Part shown: positions 1 to 12,500 of the stretch, one piece after another | Layout of the letters: the number at the start of each line of letters is the position of its first letter | Numbering within the stretch: the stretch's first letter is position 1 | DNA from: Branchiostoma floridae | Taxonomy: Eukaryota > Chordata > Leptocardii > Amphioxiformes > Branchiostomatidae | Direction of reading: 5' to 3' | NCBI RefSeq assembly: GCF_000003815.2 | Contig: NC_049987.1 | Location: forward strand, 17,339,959 to 17,403,958 | DNA length: 64,000 nucleotides | Program-made: the position numbers and the translations under genes | The notes under the pieces: generated by a model | What the model saw: the letters and a program-made list of their open reading frames with translations, nothing else | Database searches by the model: none | What the model was told of the DNA's origin: nothing

Positions 1-887
1 GTGGGGTACTCATATCATTTACGGACTACTAGAACTTTCATAGTGTCATATTTTGCATTAATGCAATTATTGCACTCATCATATGTGCAAGAAGCCTTGA
101 CTTACAAGCACTAAATTGTGTCTATCACCGGTGATAGAGTGCTTATCCAATCTTGGCTATTGCTCTTCTACATGGCCGTGTACTACAGAAACACACTATA
201 ACATGTAAAATAATCACATATGTAGTGCAAAGTATGCAGTACAAGGCAGTGAGCTTGATCCAATCGGAGTGGCAAAAAAGACGACATGTATTAGTTACAG
301 ACTACACATCCAGAAAAAAATCCGTATCTTCCTAAAACAGTCTTCTACTTGTCACTATCCAGTACTGAACAGTACCATTTTTTTCGAACTTCGAGAAAAA
401 TATCAAAATTGGCAAGTAAGACCATGGATTTGCAAACAGCACAGCCTTCTTACAGTTTTAGCACTTTAGAAATAGGTTTGGTCAAGTATGGGACAAAGAA
501 CCATCGAAATGTTTCGTATTACTATTTGAAGAAGTAAGACCGATATTTTTGGCAATCTTAGAAAACAAACATGTTTCAACTTCAGGAGAACGATAAGACG
601 ACCCTAATCGAAGGAAATCATCAAGGAATTCATTCTATAGGTCTAAAACCCGCTTCAAATCAACTTATATGCGTTGAGGCACGGTGGGGCAAATTTACTT
701 TTAAAAAAATGTAGGAGTAATGCTCTATGTTTCCATGATACCAAGTTAGACGGAAATTATTTGGCACTGTTGGGAAACGGATATGTGCATTGCCAACTTA
801 ATATCCCCTTTACACGAATGGGAGTATAAGCCGGAATGCCGTCTGAATGAATGGACGCAGTAGGCAGAGTACATCATACAAAGAAAG
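1..887. other. Unassigned spacer
   Basis: AT-rich sequence with only short chance reading frames. No splice-framed exon, RNA gene or recognisable repeat end was seen. Confidence 0.5.
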
Positions 888-1745
888 TTAGCAGATTAAC
901 GATAATTTTGAATCATGATTATTGTCTACATTATCTTTGGTTTTGTACTGCCTTTCAGTGCTTCCCATGACGGCATTAGTTTATCGCTAAGTTTTTAACT
1001 TTTAATGAAAAATATTTGCATTTTTTCCAATTACTAACTTTTTCTACAGACTCAGCACTCTTGATTCCTGCTGATTCGGTTTCACTGTGAAGGGGTCTAT
1101 AGGAAAACAAGACGACACCATCCTCTCGAATGGGAATGATTTATTTATTTATTTATTTATTGGAATTGCAACAATACAATACTCGCAGATCACAGGCAGC
1201 GGTAGGCTGGTTTTGTGATCCGCACATCAATACGTATACATATAAACATTACATTAATACACTGAAAAGATAGAGCATTGGTTAAAAACTAACTAACTAA
1301 CTAAAACTATTATTAACGTTAATACAATACATCTACATTCAGGATTTGATCTAAAATATAGATTAGGCACTCAAGGATCGTAATCTCTGCCTGAACATAC
1401 TGACGCTTCGGGCTTGCTTTACTGATTGCGGCAGTTCATTCCAAAGTCGGGAAGGATAAGGGATGAAGGTAGATCTATTCAAATAAATTCAAAGTTAAGT
1501 CCGAGACCCACTGACACATTAGGCAGAGTATAATATAGGAAAGGTAGCAGCTTAACATTAATTAGTATCACGATTATTTTCTACATTATCTTTTGTTTTG
1601 TTTTGTACTGCCTTTCAATACTACAGGATGACGACTTAGTTTATCGCTAAGTTTTAATTTTTTATGAAAAACAGTCCACGAAACATTTCCAAAGTTTTTT
1701 TTCCAATTACTAACTTTTCTACAGAGTCAGCACTCTCAGTTATCA
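888..1745. repeat. Direct duplication of about 180 bp (888-1075 and 1545-1745) split by a LINE tail
   Basis: Both copies share, in order, a GTCTACATTATCTTTKGTTTTG-like block, GTACTGCCTTTCA, TTAGTTTATCGCTAAGTTTT, then CCAATTACTAACTTTT and CAGCACTC. They are clearly diverged. The 470 bases between them hold the LINE 3' end at 1137-1480, so the duplication may predate that insertion. Confidence 0.7.
1137..1480 (-). mobile_element. 3' end of a CR1/Jockey-type LINE
   Basis: On the minus strand, 1470-1375 reads FIPYPSRLWNELPQSV followed by a basic RQRLRSL segment. This is the C-terminal F-P-x-x-x-x-LWN-LP signature of many LINE reverse-transcriptase ORFs. The element ends at 1137-1160 in a TTTA microsatellite, the minus-strand view of an (AAAT)n LINE tail. 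In-frame stops soon after the motif and the missing RT core show a dead, 5'-truncated copy. Confidence 0.65.
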
Positions 1746-1819
1746 TAATTTTTCTTAAAAGTGGGGCATGTTGTCTAACTCAGCCTCCAAAGAGGACTAC
1801 AGGTCCGACAAACGTGACG

Positions 1820-2200
1820 AGTTGCTATTGGTTAGACCAAGGACATCTTTTGTCTCTTCCTTCGTTTTCTTCACACTAGCCGAAAATTTATCATTGCAAT
1901 TTGCTGACTCTAAAGAAGACTACCGACCTATTAGATGTGTCGAGTTGCTATTGGTTAGACCAAGGCCACTTGAAGAAGTGTCATATTTTGTTTTATTGCA
2001 ATAATTTTGCTCGTTACACACGTGTGGTGACGCCATTGGTTAAATCTGCTCGCCACAGGGCCATTTTTTGTTCTCCACTTTTCTCCTATATTATCTTTTT
2101 ACTGTAAAGTTAGCACACATGGAGACGTGTGGTGCTTCCATTGGTCAGAAGTGTTCAGAGCAAGCTCAATCTTTTGTTTTCTGTGCCTTTATATACCTGC
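1820..2200 (+). promoter_or_regulatory. Candidate promoter: four ATTGG (inverted CCAAT) boxes and a TATA box
   Basis: ATTGGTTAGACCAAGG occurs near 1828 and 1948 inside a diverged repeat of about 120 bp. CCATTGGTTA follows near 2033 and CCATTGGTCAGA near 2137. TTTATATACC sits at 2188-2197, about 50 bases after the last box. Evenly spaced CCAAT boxes upstream of TATA are typical of a strong Pol II promoter. It could drive the MACPF gene through a non-coding first exon. It could equally be the U3 region of a solo LTR, since tandem enhancer repeats plus TATA also fit that. Confidence 0.45.
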
Positions 2201-2221
2201 TGCAGCCCCACTACGTTTCAG

Positions 2222-2411
2222 CTGCCGTTGCCGCGTTCATCACGCGGGGATCACTTTGTGCCGGCGAGACTTCGACGTGGTTGCCGTAACTTTCCTACTC
2301 CGTTCTTCGGTCTTCCTACCATCGTTCCCGCATCCTTCGCAGACAAGCTTCAGCTGGTGTAGCGCTGATCATCAGACGCAAGTTTCACCTGAGCAGCAGA
2401 TACGAGCAGAA
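2222..2411 (+). other. Possible non-coding first exon
   Basis: It begins about 30 bases below the TATA box at 2188-2197 and is more GC-rich than its surroundings. It ends at GAGCAGAAG followed by GTGGGT, an acceptable donor. The MACPF start codon at 6510 is preceded by an acceptor-like TTCATTAG at 6493-6500, so the two could be joined. No coding content was recognised. Confidence 0.25.
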
Positions 2412-4164
2412 GGTGGGTACCAGATACTTTATCCAATTGTCTTTCTCTGCCATCGTCCTCTAACGTTCCCTTTTCATCGACCTGTCCCGGTAAAGCATCC
2501 TCAGTCTCTCTGACAATCATGCTGATTCAATTCCCTGTATGTACCATAGGCTACTGCCATAGTGGCATGGAATGGATATACGTGGTAAAAACACAAGTTT
2601 TTCCAACCCGATGCGCCGCCGGCTATAGTTTACGGGCTGATTCTGTTCTTCTTGCGGTTGTTTGTGTTTTCGCGTGGGCCCCGCCGGTACTCGTATGATT
2701 TTAACGTTGACCCGGAGATCCCGACAGGGGCCCTATCGGTGTTGTCACAATACGCTTACGACTTTGATCTGAAGCATTTTTTTTCCGCCGGAATGTATAA
2801 GGGGTGATTTTCATTCTGGGTCACTCTGTATTAAAGTCCTCCATCTTCTTTTGTATAGTCATGGTTCTCTGTCATTTCCATATACTTCATCCACCCTAGT
2901 GACACTGCTGGGCAGTCTCGGTTATCGTTCTCGTGCTGATATACACTAGCAGGTGTAAACGCTTGGCCTTTATGTAAATTAGATAGAAAGAAATGATGAA
3001 CATGCGATAGTCGAGGTTGGATTAGCTCCGAAGGTGGGCTCCGAAGCTGCAAATTTGGTGGCTGGTGTTCCCCACGGGAAGGTCGCGGCGTTTATTTGTT
3101 AACGGGTCCCAGGTTCATTTAAAGTCCAACTTAAATTCAATCCGGTGCCCAACCGGGCCAAGATATACCCAGGGAGACGCAAGGTGGCCCACGGGGTCCC
3201 ACTCGATAAAAAACCGGCAGGGTCCCTTTTTTCCAGTTGGGACCTAAGCCTAAGCAGGGAAATTCTATGACCACATTTATTGTTAATCTGTCACGTCAAG
3301 ACTGAATGCAGTATGTATAAAATCGAGCCTGAATGTAGTATGTATTAGATTCATGTTATTAGCAAATAGTTCATGTTATTAGCAAATAGTCTGTAGCAAC
3401 ATTCTAGATTTGTTTCACATCGATGCATCATACACTATGTTCCTTCGAACATTGCATAACCTTCATCTATTGTTACTTCTACTACTAGTATATTACTAGT
3501 TGCCTTATGCATTATAACGTTACCTAAGTTTGCCATACATTGTACCCGTTTTACAACTGTTGTGCAATAAACTTTGACTTGACTTTGACTTGTGAACTAA
3601 ATGTGTATTGGGTAAATATTTTTCGTCTTCACAAATGTATTAATTATTTTTGTCATGTATTCAAACTCTTGGTCTTTGCAGCATGAAAATATATTGTCCT
3701 CAAAAGTAGTCTACTGGCTTTCCTATGAGTTATTGAGAAAAAATAGGTCAGAAAACCTGTTTACTCTTTGACTAGTGGTTGTGTAGCCATTCGTCATCTA
3801 CTCTGACACTTCGCAAAAGTGAAAAGCTCAAGAATGTCTAGATCTCTTCAGCCAAACTTGCCGGCTAACTACAGGCAGTCACAAGTCACACTGAAACGTC
3901 CATTTTTACGCAGTTAGACCCTTTTCCAAGCAACCAACCAGCAACTACTGTTCCGGTCACCGGGACGCTTTCACACCCTACTCAAGAACAATTGACGGCA
4001 TCGTTGAATACCTATGGTACTAAGCTAGAGACCGAAATCTATTACTTTTATAATTTAGATTTTCCTTTTCATAAGAACAGAACAGTATTACACCTTATAC
4101 TTGGTCTACTCACTGAAGAATTGTACATAAGGCTATAAATTACTTGTAGGGTTGTGTCCCGAAG
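2412..4164. other. Spacer with a LINE-like 3' tail at 3470-3595
   Basis: No exon was recognised. Bases 3100-3245 hold repeated GGTCCCA and CGGG motifs of unknown origin. Bases 3344-3390 hold a 20-base direct repeat ATTCATGTTATTAGCAAATA. The stretch ending GCAATAAACTTTGACTTGAC at 3566-3595 looks like a plus-strand LINE 3' UTR with a short repeated tail. Confidence 0.45.
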
Positions 4165-4300
4165 ACTGCAGCGTGTTTAGCTCAGAACTCAGAGGCCCCT
4201 TGTTCAAATCATTTCCCCCTGGGCAAGACATTTCACAAGGCTTTTCTCAGTTTGTTCGGTCTCAGGTATAAAGATGGAAGCCTGACTTCGTTTTGGAAGA
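4165..4300 (+). mobile_element. Degenerate tRNA-derived SINE
   Basis: GTGTTTAGCTCAGAACTCAGAGG resembles a tRNA A-box region, and TTGTTCAAATCATT a decayed B box. These are followed by the CTGGGCAAGACATTTCACAAG and TTTTCTCAGT blocks common in deuterostome SINE bodies. The copy is heavily mutated. Confidence 0.5.
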
Positions 4301-6500
4301 AAAAAGGTTGACGAGTAGATTTATAAAAAAAAGTAAATATCTTACCTCAATCTTTGGCCAAGTTAGAACTAACATCCTCGTCTATGTTGTTGGTCGTCGT
4401 TCTGCTGTGTGTGTTGCACAATATCATAGGCGAACTATGTAGTTTTTGTGCAGCCAGGGCCATGTATACAAAAATTCCGCAATCCTGTCCATTTCAGATC
4501 GATTTGCCAGCCACAGCACAGCAGTCCTCGAAAAAAAGTCACGGTTCCTGTTGGCTTGCAAATTTTAACGGACGTTCCCTGGCCTAGCGGCCTCCTCTTT
4601 CAACTTCTACCGCCTTCTACATTCCTCATTCTTCGTAGTCACCTCTCGAGAGCGTTTTTTTTTCTGCTCCGTCCTGTTCAGACTGTTGTATTCCCGTCGC
4701 TTCGCCCCCTTTCTTATCCTGGATCAACATTGCTGATACTAGTGTCGCATTTCCAAACTGGTGCCCGGCCGGGCTGCTTTAGGAAACGAAAAATGAAAAT
4801 TGTATCCAGAAATAAACACAAATCCTACCCAACGACTCTCCTTTTGACGTTTTACGTATTTTTGTGCCTTTTATATGCTATTTTACGTTCCCAATAGTTG
4901 CCCGGTCGCGCCCCGGTTTAGAAATGTGACCCAAGTCTTAGGTTCGAAGCAATACCCGTTCCACTAACACCGAGGCCTCCTCCTCGGCTTGTTCGTTGGC
5001 CATGTAGACGGCCACCACCGTCCTTACACCGCCCACACGTCGCTCTGACGCAACCGCCGCCGCCAACATCGGCAGCGACGTCCCCAAACCAGTGCCACGA
5101 AGACCGGTGACGATCCCGGGTCCCGTGCATCCTTTCTTCCCGACACCATCAGGACAGCAAACCGGTCATCGCGACTCTCTATCCCGCCTGAGGATTCTCC
5201 GATGACGGTGCTCTTCTGGCAAGGAGAAACGACAGGCGAGAACCGTTGCTCAGCAAGAACAAAAGTTTGATAGAAGTCAGGCATTTCCAACCATGTCTTG
5301 GCCAGAGATTACCCACGAATAGCGCGATCGACTGCACCTGGTCGTGTAGCCTGTGTTTACACAATCTCTCGCTGGCTGGGGTTAATGACCCCCTCCCCGA
5401 TTGTAGGGCTGGCCGCTAGGGGCGCGATTTTCGTCAGGCTAGTGGTCGTATAATTGCAGTTTTTCAACTAGTATGACAATAGGTCAGGGACGAGACATAA
5501 AATGTGATGCTATTAATTTTAATGATATATAGCAAGTAGTGGTGCGTGAATAGTTGCTCCCGGCTAAACCTCATACATTCTCATGCGGCCATTTTGTGTA
5601 CTGTTAATGCCCTGTTATGATCCCTACTTCTTATAAACATACATCGTATTACTGAATTGTAATAGATCGAAGATATACATGTATACAATAAGTAATCTGC
5701 TTATTGATGGAATGTGAGTTTCCCACATGTATAACATAGTACACTGGGACTTTATGTCTTTATATCATTGGATTATGACCTTTGGATATTTTCGAGCAAA
5801 ATTTAGGCTCCTGTGACCTAGTTTTTTTTTAAACCAAACACTCTTGAATTTTGTACAAAATACCTAGGATAAATGGTCACAGGACATTATTTACACCTTT
5901 GGCATACATTACTTTGAAATTATCTATTTGGACATTTTCGGATATTTCAGCAAAAAAAACGCACATTTTTGGCTCCTGCACGTATACTGCTTGTCCCAAA
6001 TGACCTGAAATTTAAGCTTGCCATGGCATCTTCAAAATGACTTATTCCGGGGTTTTCTGCTTACTAGTATTTCCAAAGCCAAATGTACATACCCTAGATC
6101 ATCACATGAGATCATTACCACGATGCGATGTGTCTTTTCCTCATATTTTAAGGAGCACTCGTTTGAAATGGTGAGTTTTAAGGATTAATTTAATTCCAAA
6201 ATGTATACATGCTTCTAACACCATCATGCGAAAGTTCAAAGATTTGATATGGGGGTAGCTTTCGTACTGGAGATAGGGAAAGATATAATTTAGAATGAGG
6301 GTATTTTTGTTTATTGTTACATGGAAAACAAAATTTGAAAGGTTCTGTTTTGAATTAGCTATAGGGCGACGTTGACGTAGCCCCAATAACTAAATATATG
6401 TGACTCTCTTTGCGCTTAGCTTGTATGGGTATTAGGAATAACAGTGGTATTTGATGGTATCTATTGGCAACTGACACTGTCAATGTCCTTTATTCATTAG
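4301..6500. other. Spacer with a GC-rich, CpG-bearing tract at 4930-5440
   Basis: The minus strand of 4918-5364 is open in several short frames rich in Arg, Gly and Ser, which is what GC-rich non-coding DNA gives. No domain was recognised. The rest is AT-rich. The tract might be a CpG-island-like regulatory region ahead of the gene at 6510. Confidence 0.35.
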
Positions 6501-6509
6501 TCGCTCAAC

Positions 6510-9500
6510 ATGAAGAGGGCAGTGGGTGTGGGAGTACCCTTGGTGCTGATTTTGTCCGTCTCCACGTACCTCATCCTGACTGCGTCAAAGAAGGACCCAT
6601 TGTCTGAACCCGGACAACGCGTCTTAAAAAGGTCCCTACGTAAGTGTATGACTCCTTACAATCTGGTTGATTGATCATAATGACACCAATCATGACCAGA
6701 CGTCAATGTTACAACCCGTAGCTGAAAATAAGCCGTTTCACCGTTCGAACTACACAATTTTGCGCGACATCAACGATGAACATGCGCGATTTGAACGATG
6801 GACTTGCTAAGTCTATTATAATGCTAGATACAAGTCCAGACGTGTTTTATGTGTTCTGTGTATGTGTTTTGTATAAGCTCTCATATAAACCTGTGTATCT
6901 CATTGATGCCTTGCAATATTGCACAGAATGTACAATGTCACGTTTTAACTTGCTCCCAAATCCGATAAGGTGGCCTTATGGCAACAATGTGCACTTGAAT
7001 GTACGATGACAATAGCCTGGGTACCATCTGGATAGTAATTCACTCCTATGTTTGCTTCTACGAACAGCAGAGAAGCGAATGTTTACTGTGTATAATAATC
7101 GCCAGAGCTAGAAGTGACTGTATATGGTATATAATAAAATGAATGCCGGAGCGAACTACTTTCCGGATGGTACCCAGGCTACAATAACAAGCGAATGAAT
7201 ACCAATATGTAAGAACCTGATAATTTATAAAGTATTATGGAAAACAGCTTTTACTCTCAGTGTTCATAATAATTTTTGTTAACTCCATTCTGCTTTCCAG
7301 CATTGCCAAATGGACTCCAAGATGCCCTTCGAGCAGCAGCTGCTGAAGACGCCCCTGCTTACGTCAAGGACAAACGCTTCCTCCCGGCCATTGCGAATCT
7401 TGCTGGGGAGCTTATGTGTAAGTCGTTACTGGTCACTGCTATGTCTACTGCTGACTTAGGAACCCTCTATTTTCGCATATTCAATTATGCCAGGCCAGGC
7501 ACGGCCTGTATATGTCAAGCAACAGCCCTGGCGTATCGGCCTGTAATACATCCGTCTTACTACGTCAGCCAATGAGACCGTTTACCTCTGAGGGGAAGTT
7601 ATAAGCCAATCGCGTTGCCTCTCGCACCGTACGTAGAGTCGACGTGATTGGTTGGTGACGACTCGCGCAGGTAGAAGACGTACTGCAGTCAGCTATTGTA
7701 CGCCACGGCCGTCCCTTCATACATGCAAGCGGCGGGCCTGGCATGAGAGAATGAATGTATCATCTGCAATTGTATATAGGGACAATTTTGCAGTCATTTA
7801 AGCCGTCGTCACAAAGCAGGAAAAATCCGGGAGGTCTATGAAGTCATTTTCGGCCGGGCCACAATTCTTAGGGATAGACCGAAAAAGAAAACAAGCTCCA
7901 TTCTATGACAATTTTAAAATTTCACCACCTTCTGGAGATCAATATATCCGTCTGAATGTCAGAAATTTGTGGAAATCCTGGCGTCATCTCTCAGACACAG
8001 AGGATGAACTGAACTGAACCGAACTGAATGTCATTATCAGTGTAACGTTGGCTCTATCAATGCTGTTTCTGTTACCAAATGTTTCTTCTATTCTATCTCA
8101 CCATGTACAGCATCAGCAGGGGGCTTCGACCCAGGGAAACTGACCGACACTATAAAGCAACTGGGCGGCATGGAGAACATGGGACCGGACATCATGGCGC
8201 AAAGTGTGCAACAGGAGGCTGAGGTTGAGGCAGAAGTGGAAAAAGAGGTGGCAGAGGAAACGGTCGATAAGATATTTGGAAAAGGTAAGGCAGCAAAGTG
8301 TGATATGTACATATGATAAAGCTTTAAATCGTTTGTGACTCCTCGCGTGCATTGTCAAGTGGTTTTTCAGTTTGTGTTAAGAGATCATGCATATAGCATA
8401 CTAACAATTCCTTGGAATGTCTTTTGTTTTACGTTGTCTTACAGCTGAGCAAGAAAAGAAAGAAGAGGACGAAGACGGTGATGATGATGGTGGCGGTGGC
8501 GAGCATGAGATAAAGGTGCATCAGAACTGTAAAAGTTCTTTTGTTTGTTTCTTTGCAAATTAGAACATTCTTGTATGGTAATTCTCTGCTCAGGGAACAT
8601 GGAAGCACTGTATTGAGAGCTTTATTGTTTGATGTCTAACGCGAGGAGTAAAGGGAATTAGTGGAATGATGAGAGAAGGTCACCAAAGGTTTTGACATTG
8701 AGTGAAAGTATGTTTGCATTAATGTTTACTGTTATCATCGTGCTAGTAACTTTATTTGAGACTTATTTCTTCGTGTAATTGTTTATTGATCTCGTTTAAA
8801 TTTATGTGTTATGTCACTACTAAATGCAACTATAGGAGTCGACTGTAATGACACCTGCATTGATGGAATGTACTATATAATGTTTTGCAGGCCGACGTGG
8901 AGTTCGTTGCACAGAAGGGCATGGTGGAGGATGACATGTTCGCCCCACCAGGGATGGAGATGAAAATAGACGTGGAAGAAGACCCCGGGTATGTATTTGG
9001 TCCATTATCTTTGTCTACATACAGACAAAACTACCTGTCAATATGGCACATGAGACCCCCCCTCCCCTAACAGACAACAATAAGCCCATTTACCAATCTG
9101 TTTACACATGCGCAGCGACAGGAATATTGTGGGTGTTTTAAATTTGTTAAAGGTGAAGGTCCTTGATAACTTGTAAACATTTCTCGTCTCGGCCATTGTT
9201 TCGATGTGCATTGCAGTGTCCAGAGTATTGTTTTTTTGTCTCAGGAGCCTTAACCTTTGACCTGTTACCCACAATTATTCCTGTTACCCCCCAGTCGTCA
9301 CGCATACCGGTACTCTGAATAGTAGAGGGTAGTAATTACTAAAAGGAATATACGTTTCTGAAGCATATGCACGTGCAGATGCAGATAGATTCTAGCCAGA
9401 TTCCCCATTGTCATAACATTGTATATTTCTATTCAATAACGATTGTGAGTAAGCTTTATTTCTCCAATGGCAGGACGGACAGCGAACCCGATCAAAGTTC

Positions 9501-12500
9501 CCAACCAATGGCGTTCTCTTACCCCATGGGGATGGGCGATGCTCTGATGAACGGATGTTTCGGAACAGGATACAAAGAGGGCGATCCCTGCTGGAACAAG
9601 AAAGATGTCATCCCGGCCTGCTGGGTGAGTTTTGAATTCAGGATTCACCTTGGCTTGATTAATGTTCCTGAAACTATCCAGTAGTAAATATTATATTATT
9701 ATTACTTATTCCATTATCAAGGCATAATGCTATCGTTCTGATAACGTGCTGCTCTTCAAACTTACAGAGATAACATGGCAATTGCATGTATGCCTTTCAC
9801 CATCACGTTAAAATTCCACGTGCTGTTTCATGGCCTTCCTTGAGATTTTTCTTTATATCTGTGAGCACCGGAGGAAAAAAAGGTACCTAGTCAGTAATGA
9901 TTATTCATTCAATCATCTATTAATTACCCTGACATTAAAGTGATGTTGTCACACAGAACATGATGGAGGGGTGTGGCTACATCGGGGTCGGCTTTGATGG
10001 TCGCGGAGACTACAGCAGCACGTCCAGAAGGAAAACAGTCGTGCAGAGGAACTGTAAGAACGAGGCCACGTAAGTGTTAAGGAAACGCTCTATAAGCCCT
10101 CTTACACTAGTAATAGGTAATATGTCAAAGTTGAAGGCCCTCAGACGCAAACAGCGTCGTCTCTACCATTGTTTGGATTTGTGTAACAATATTCAGGACG
10201 TAATGGCGCCTGCAAAATGGCGGAATGTTGATTTAATGGGCCCCTTCAGCTTTGACATACTACCCAGAGTTCCTTTCACCCGCGCATGCGTGGTAACTAG
10301 TGTGAGAAAGCTTATTTTATGTAAATGCACTAATATGTCTAACCTAAAAGTAATCTAAGCACCTACACACACACAGGCACACAGACAGACATAACAAACG
10401 CACACGTACCTTTCGGTAATTTTGACATGATTGTGGTTCATTTTTATGTAATGATGTACAAAGCTAAAAGTAGATCAAGTCGTCGGTTTCTAACATGTTT
10501 GCAGTGTGTTCTTTGTGGCTAGTTGGGTAGCCCTGGCTGTATGTCTCACTATACAGCCGAATAAATCAAATCAAATCAATCAATCTAGCAATGCTGCTTA
10601 TCTCCAAACAGATAGTACAATGACATAAGATGCCATCTGTCAAATCATATGCTGTATCAAAAGCTGCCAGAGGAGTGAAGCCGGCCTAGGAGTGTGTTTG
10701 GCTGATGACTCCCTTTGGCCAGCTATACATTTGATATTATCTTATGCCACTAGTAAATATGCCTGGAGATTATCATGCTTTTGCATTTTGAATAATTTTC
10801 ATTACAAGACTGCATTATGCTATGACAATGTATCAAAACTTTTGTTGACTGTGTACCATAGGTACCACGATGAGGACGTACCGGACACCATGAACGTTCA
10901 CGGCATCTTTGACACTGAAGTCACCTCCTACGTCTTTGAGTCCAGGCAGGCTTATCGTCACTCCCTGCAGATGAAAGCCGGAATGTCATTTTCCGGATTT
11001 GGCTTCCAGGTGTGGTGGCACTGTTTTAAACTAGAGCATTGAAGTTAACAGGCTCCAGTTTAATTTCGGACATTTACTTTACTTCCAGAAAACCTTAATC
11101 ATTTGAAAATAGATTCAATATTTCAATATTTATATGATATATCATATTGTGATAGCTATGTAATTTGCAGTTAGATGTCTCTAAGGTCAACTTAACAAAA
11201 TTCTGGTCCAGGTTCTTAGAATTCGATATATAGATTTTTGACTCAGATCCCTAAAAGTGGGAAGCAGAATTCTGGAACCTAAGCCAGTATTTCGGAGAGT
11301 CTAAATTGGCTTTACCCTGGAGACATCTAATTGCAACCCATATATTCATTACCTAATATATATCATACTTCATTTGCTTGATATATTATCAAATAAAGGT
11401 TCTCTAGAATTATATTGAAGGCTGTTGTCTGTAACTGTTTTTCCTGACGGTTAGTGGATCCTATTTCTGTACAGGCTGCCGTTGAGTCAGCATATGGGAA
11501 GGAGTCATCATCACAAAAACAGTCCTTCATGTCTCTTATTCAGTGTAACGTGATCAGGTGACTTTAATTTCATATGTGTACTACAGTTATTGCAATGACG
11601 GATGACCAGTGACTTAAAATCATCACCAAATAAACAACCAAGTGAGCGAAGCAAACTTGTCGTTTTAAATGAAGTGATTATACAAGCCATTGGTCAGTCG
11701 TTTCCCACCTTGCTTTTCCCCACCAAGCAAGGGAAAAACAAGTCTTAAACGTTATCATGATATAGCCAATTAAAACATACATTTCGTTTCTAAATTCTGC
11801 ATTTCATTGTCGATTATATTATGTATGTCCTTTATGGCTACAATTGTATGGTTATAATTAACGTAAAACAGCAATTACTCAAGCAACTGGACATGATTTT
11901 GGAAATGGTCAGACGTTACAGATAACTAAAGATTTATCTTTCGTCAGTGACACTGACGTTTCAGATAACATCATTTATCTGTGAATAGTTTCATCAGGTT
12001 AGAATGTTAGTGTCGACAAAAAAACAATGGTAAAAGATGTCTTTTTTCAACATCCTTTATGTCTTGTCAAGAACACTGACAAAACATAATGAATGTTGTC
12101 TGAAACGTTAACGTCTGACCGTTTCCAAAATATCCTGTTGCTTGAGTAATTGCTATTTGGCGTATCTTTGTACCTTGATGTCTAACTTTCATAGAAGGAT
12201 TATAAGTAACCTTTGTTGATGACAAAATTTGACTCATCGTGCCATTTCACCTCTAGGTATGAAATCTTCCTGGATGAGATCACTCCGGATACCCTGAGTC
12301 TGCCTTTCCTGCGGGACTTCTTGTCTCTTCCACAAAATTTCATCTTGGGGAAGGCAAAGCTTCGTAAGTTTTAATCATATTTGGTTTTCTTATAAAAATC
12401 ATATTGAGGATATCTTACATATTTAAGAAGATGTTTTTATGAATACAGAATCAGCAACAAACATCAACAAAAATTGTGCATTAAGACAATCATTTGTTGC

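Noticed and set aside
4918..5364. Arg/Gly-rich minus-strand frames
   Set aside because: Several overlapping frames are open because the tract is GC-rich; none shows a domain or splice-supported extension.
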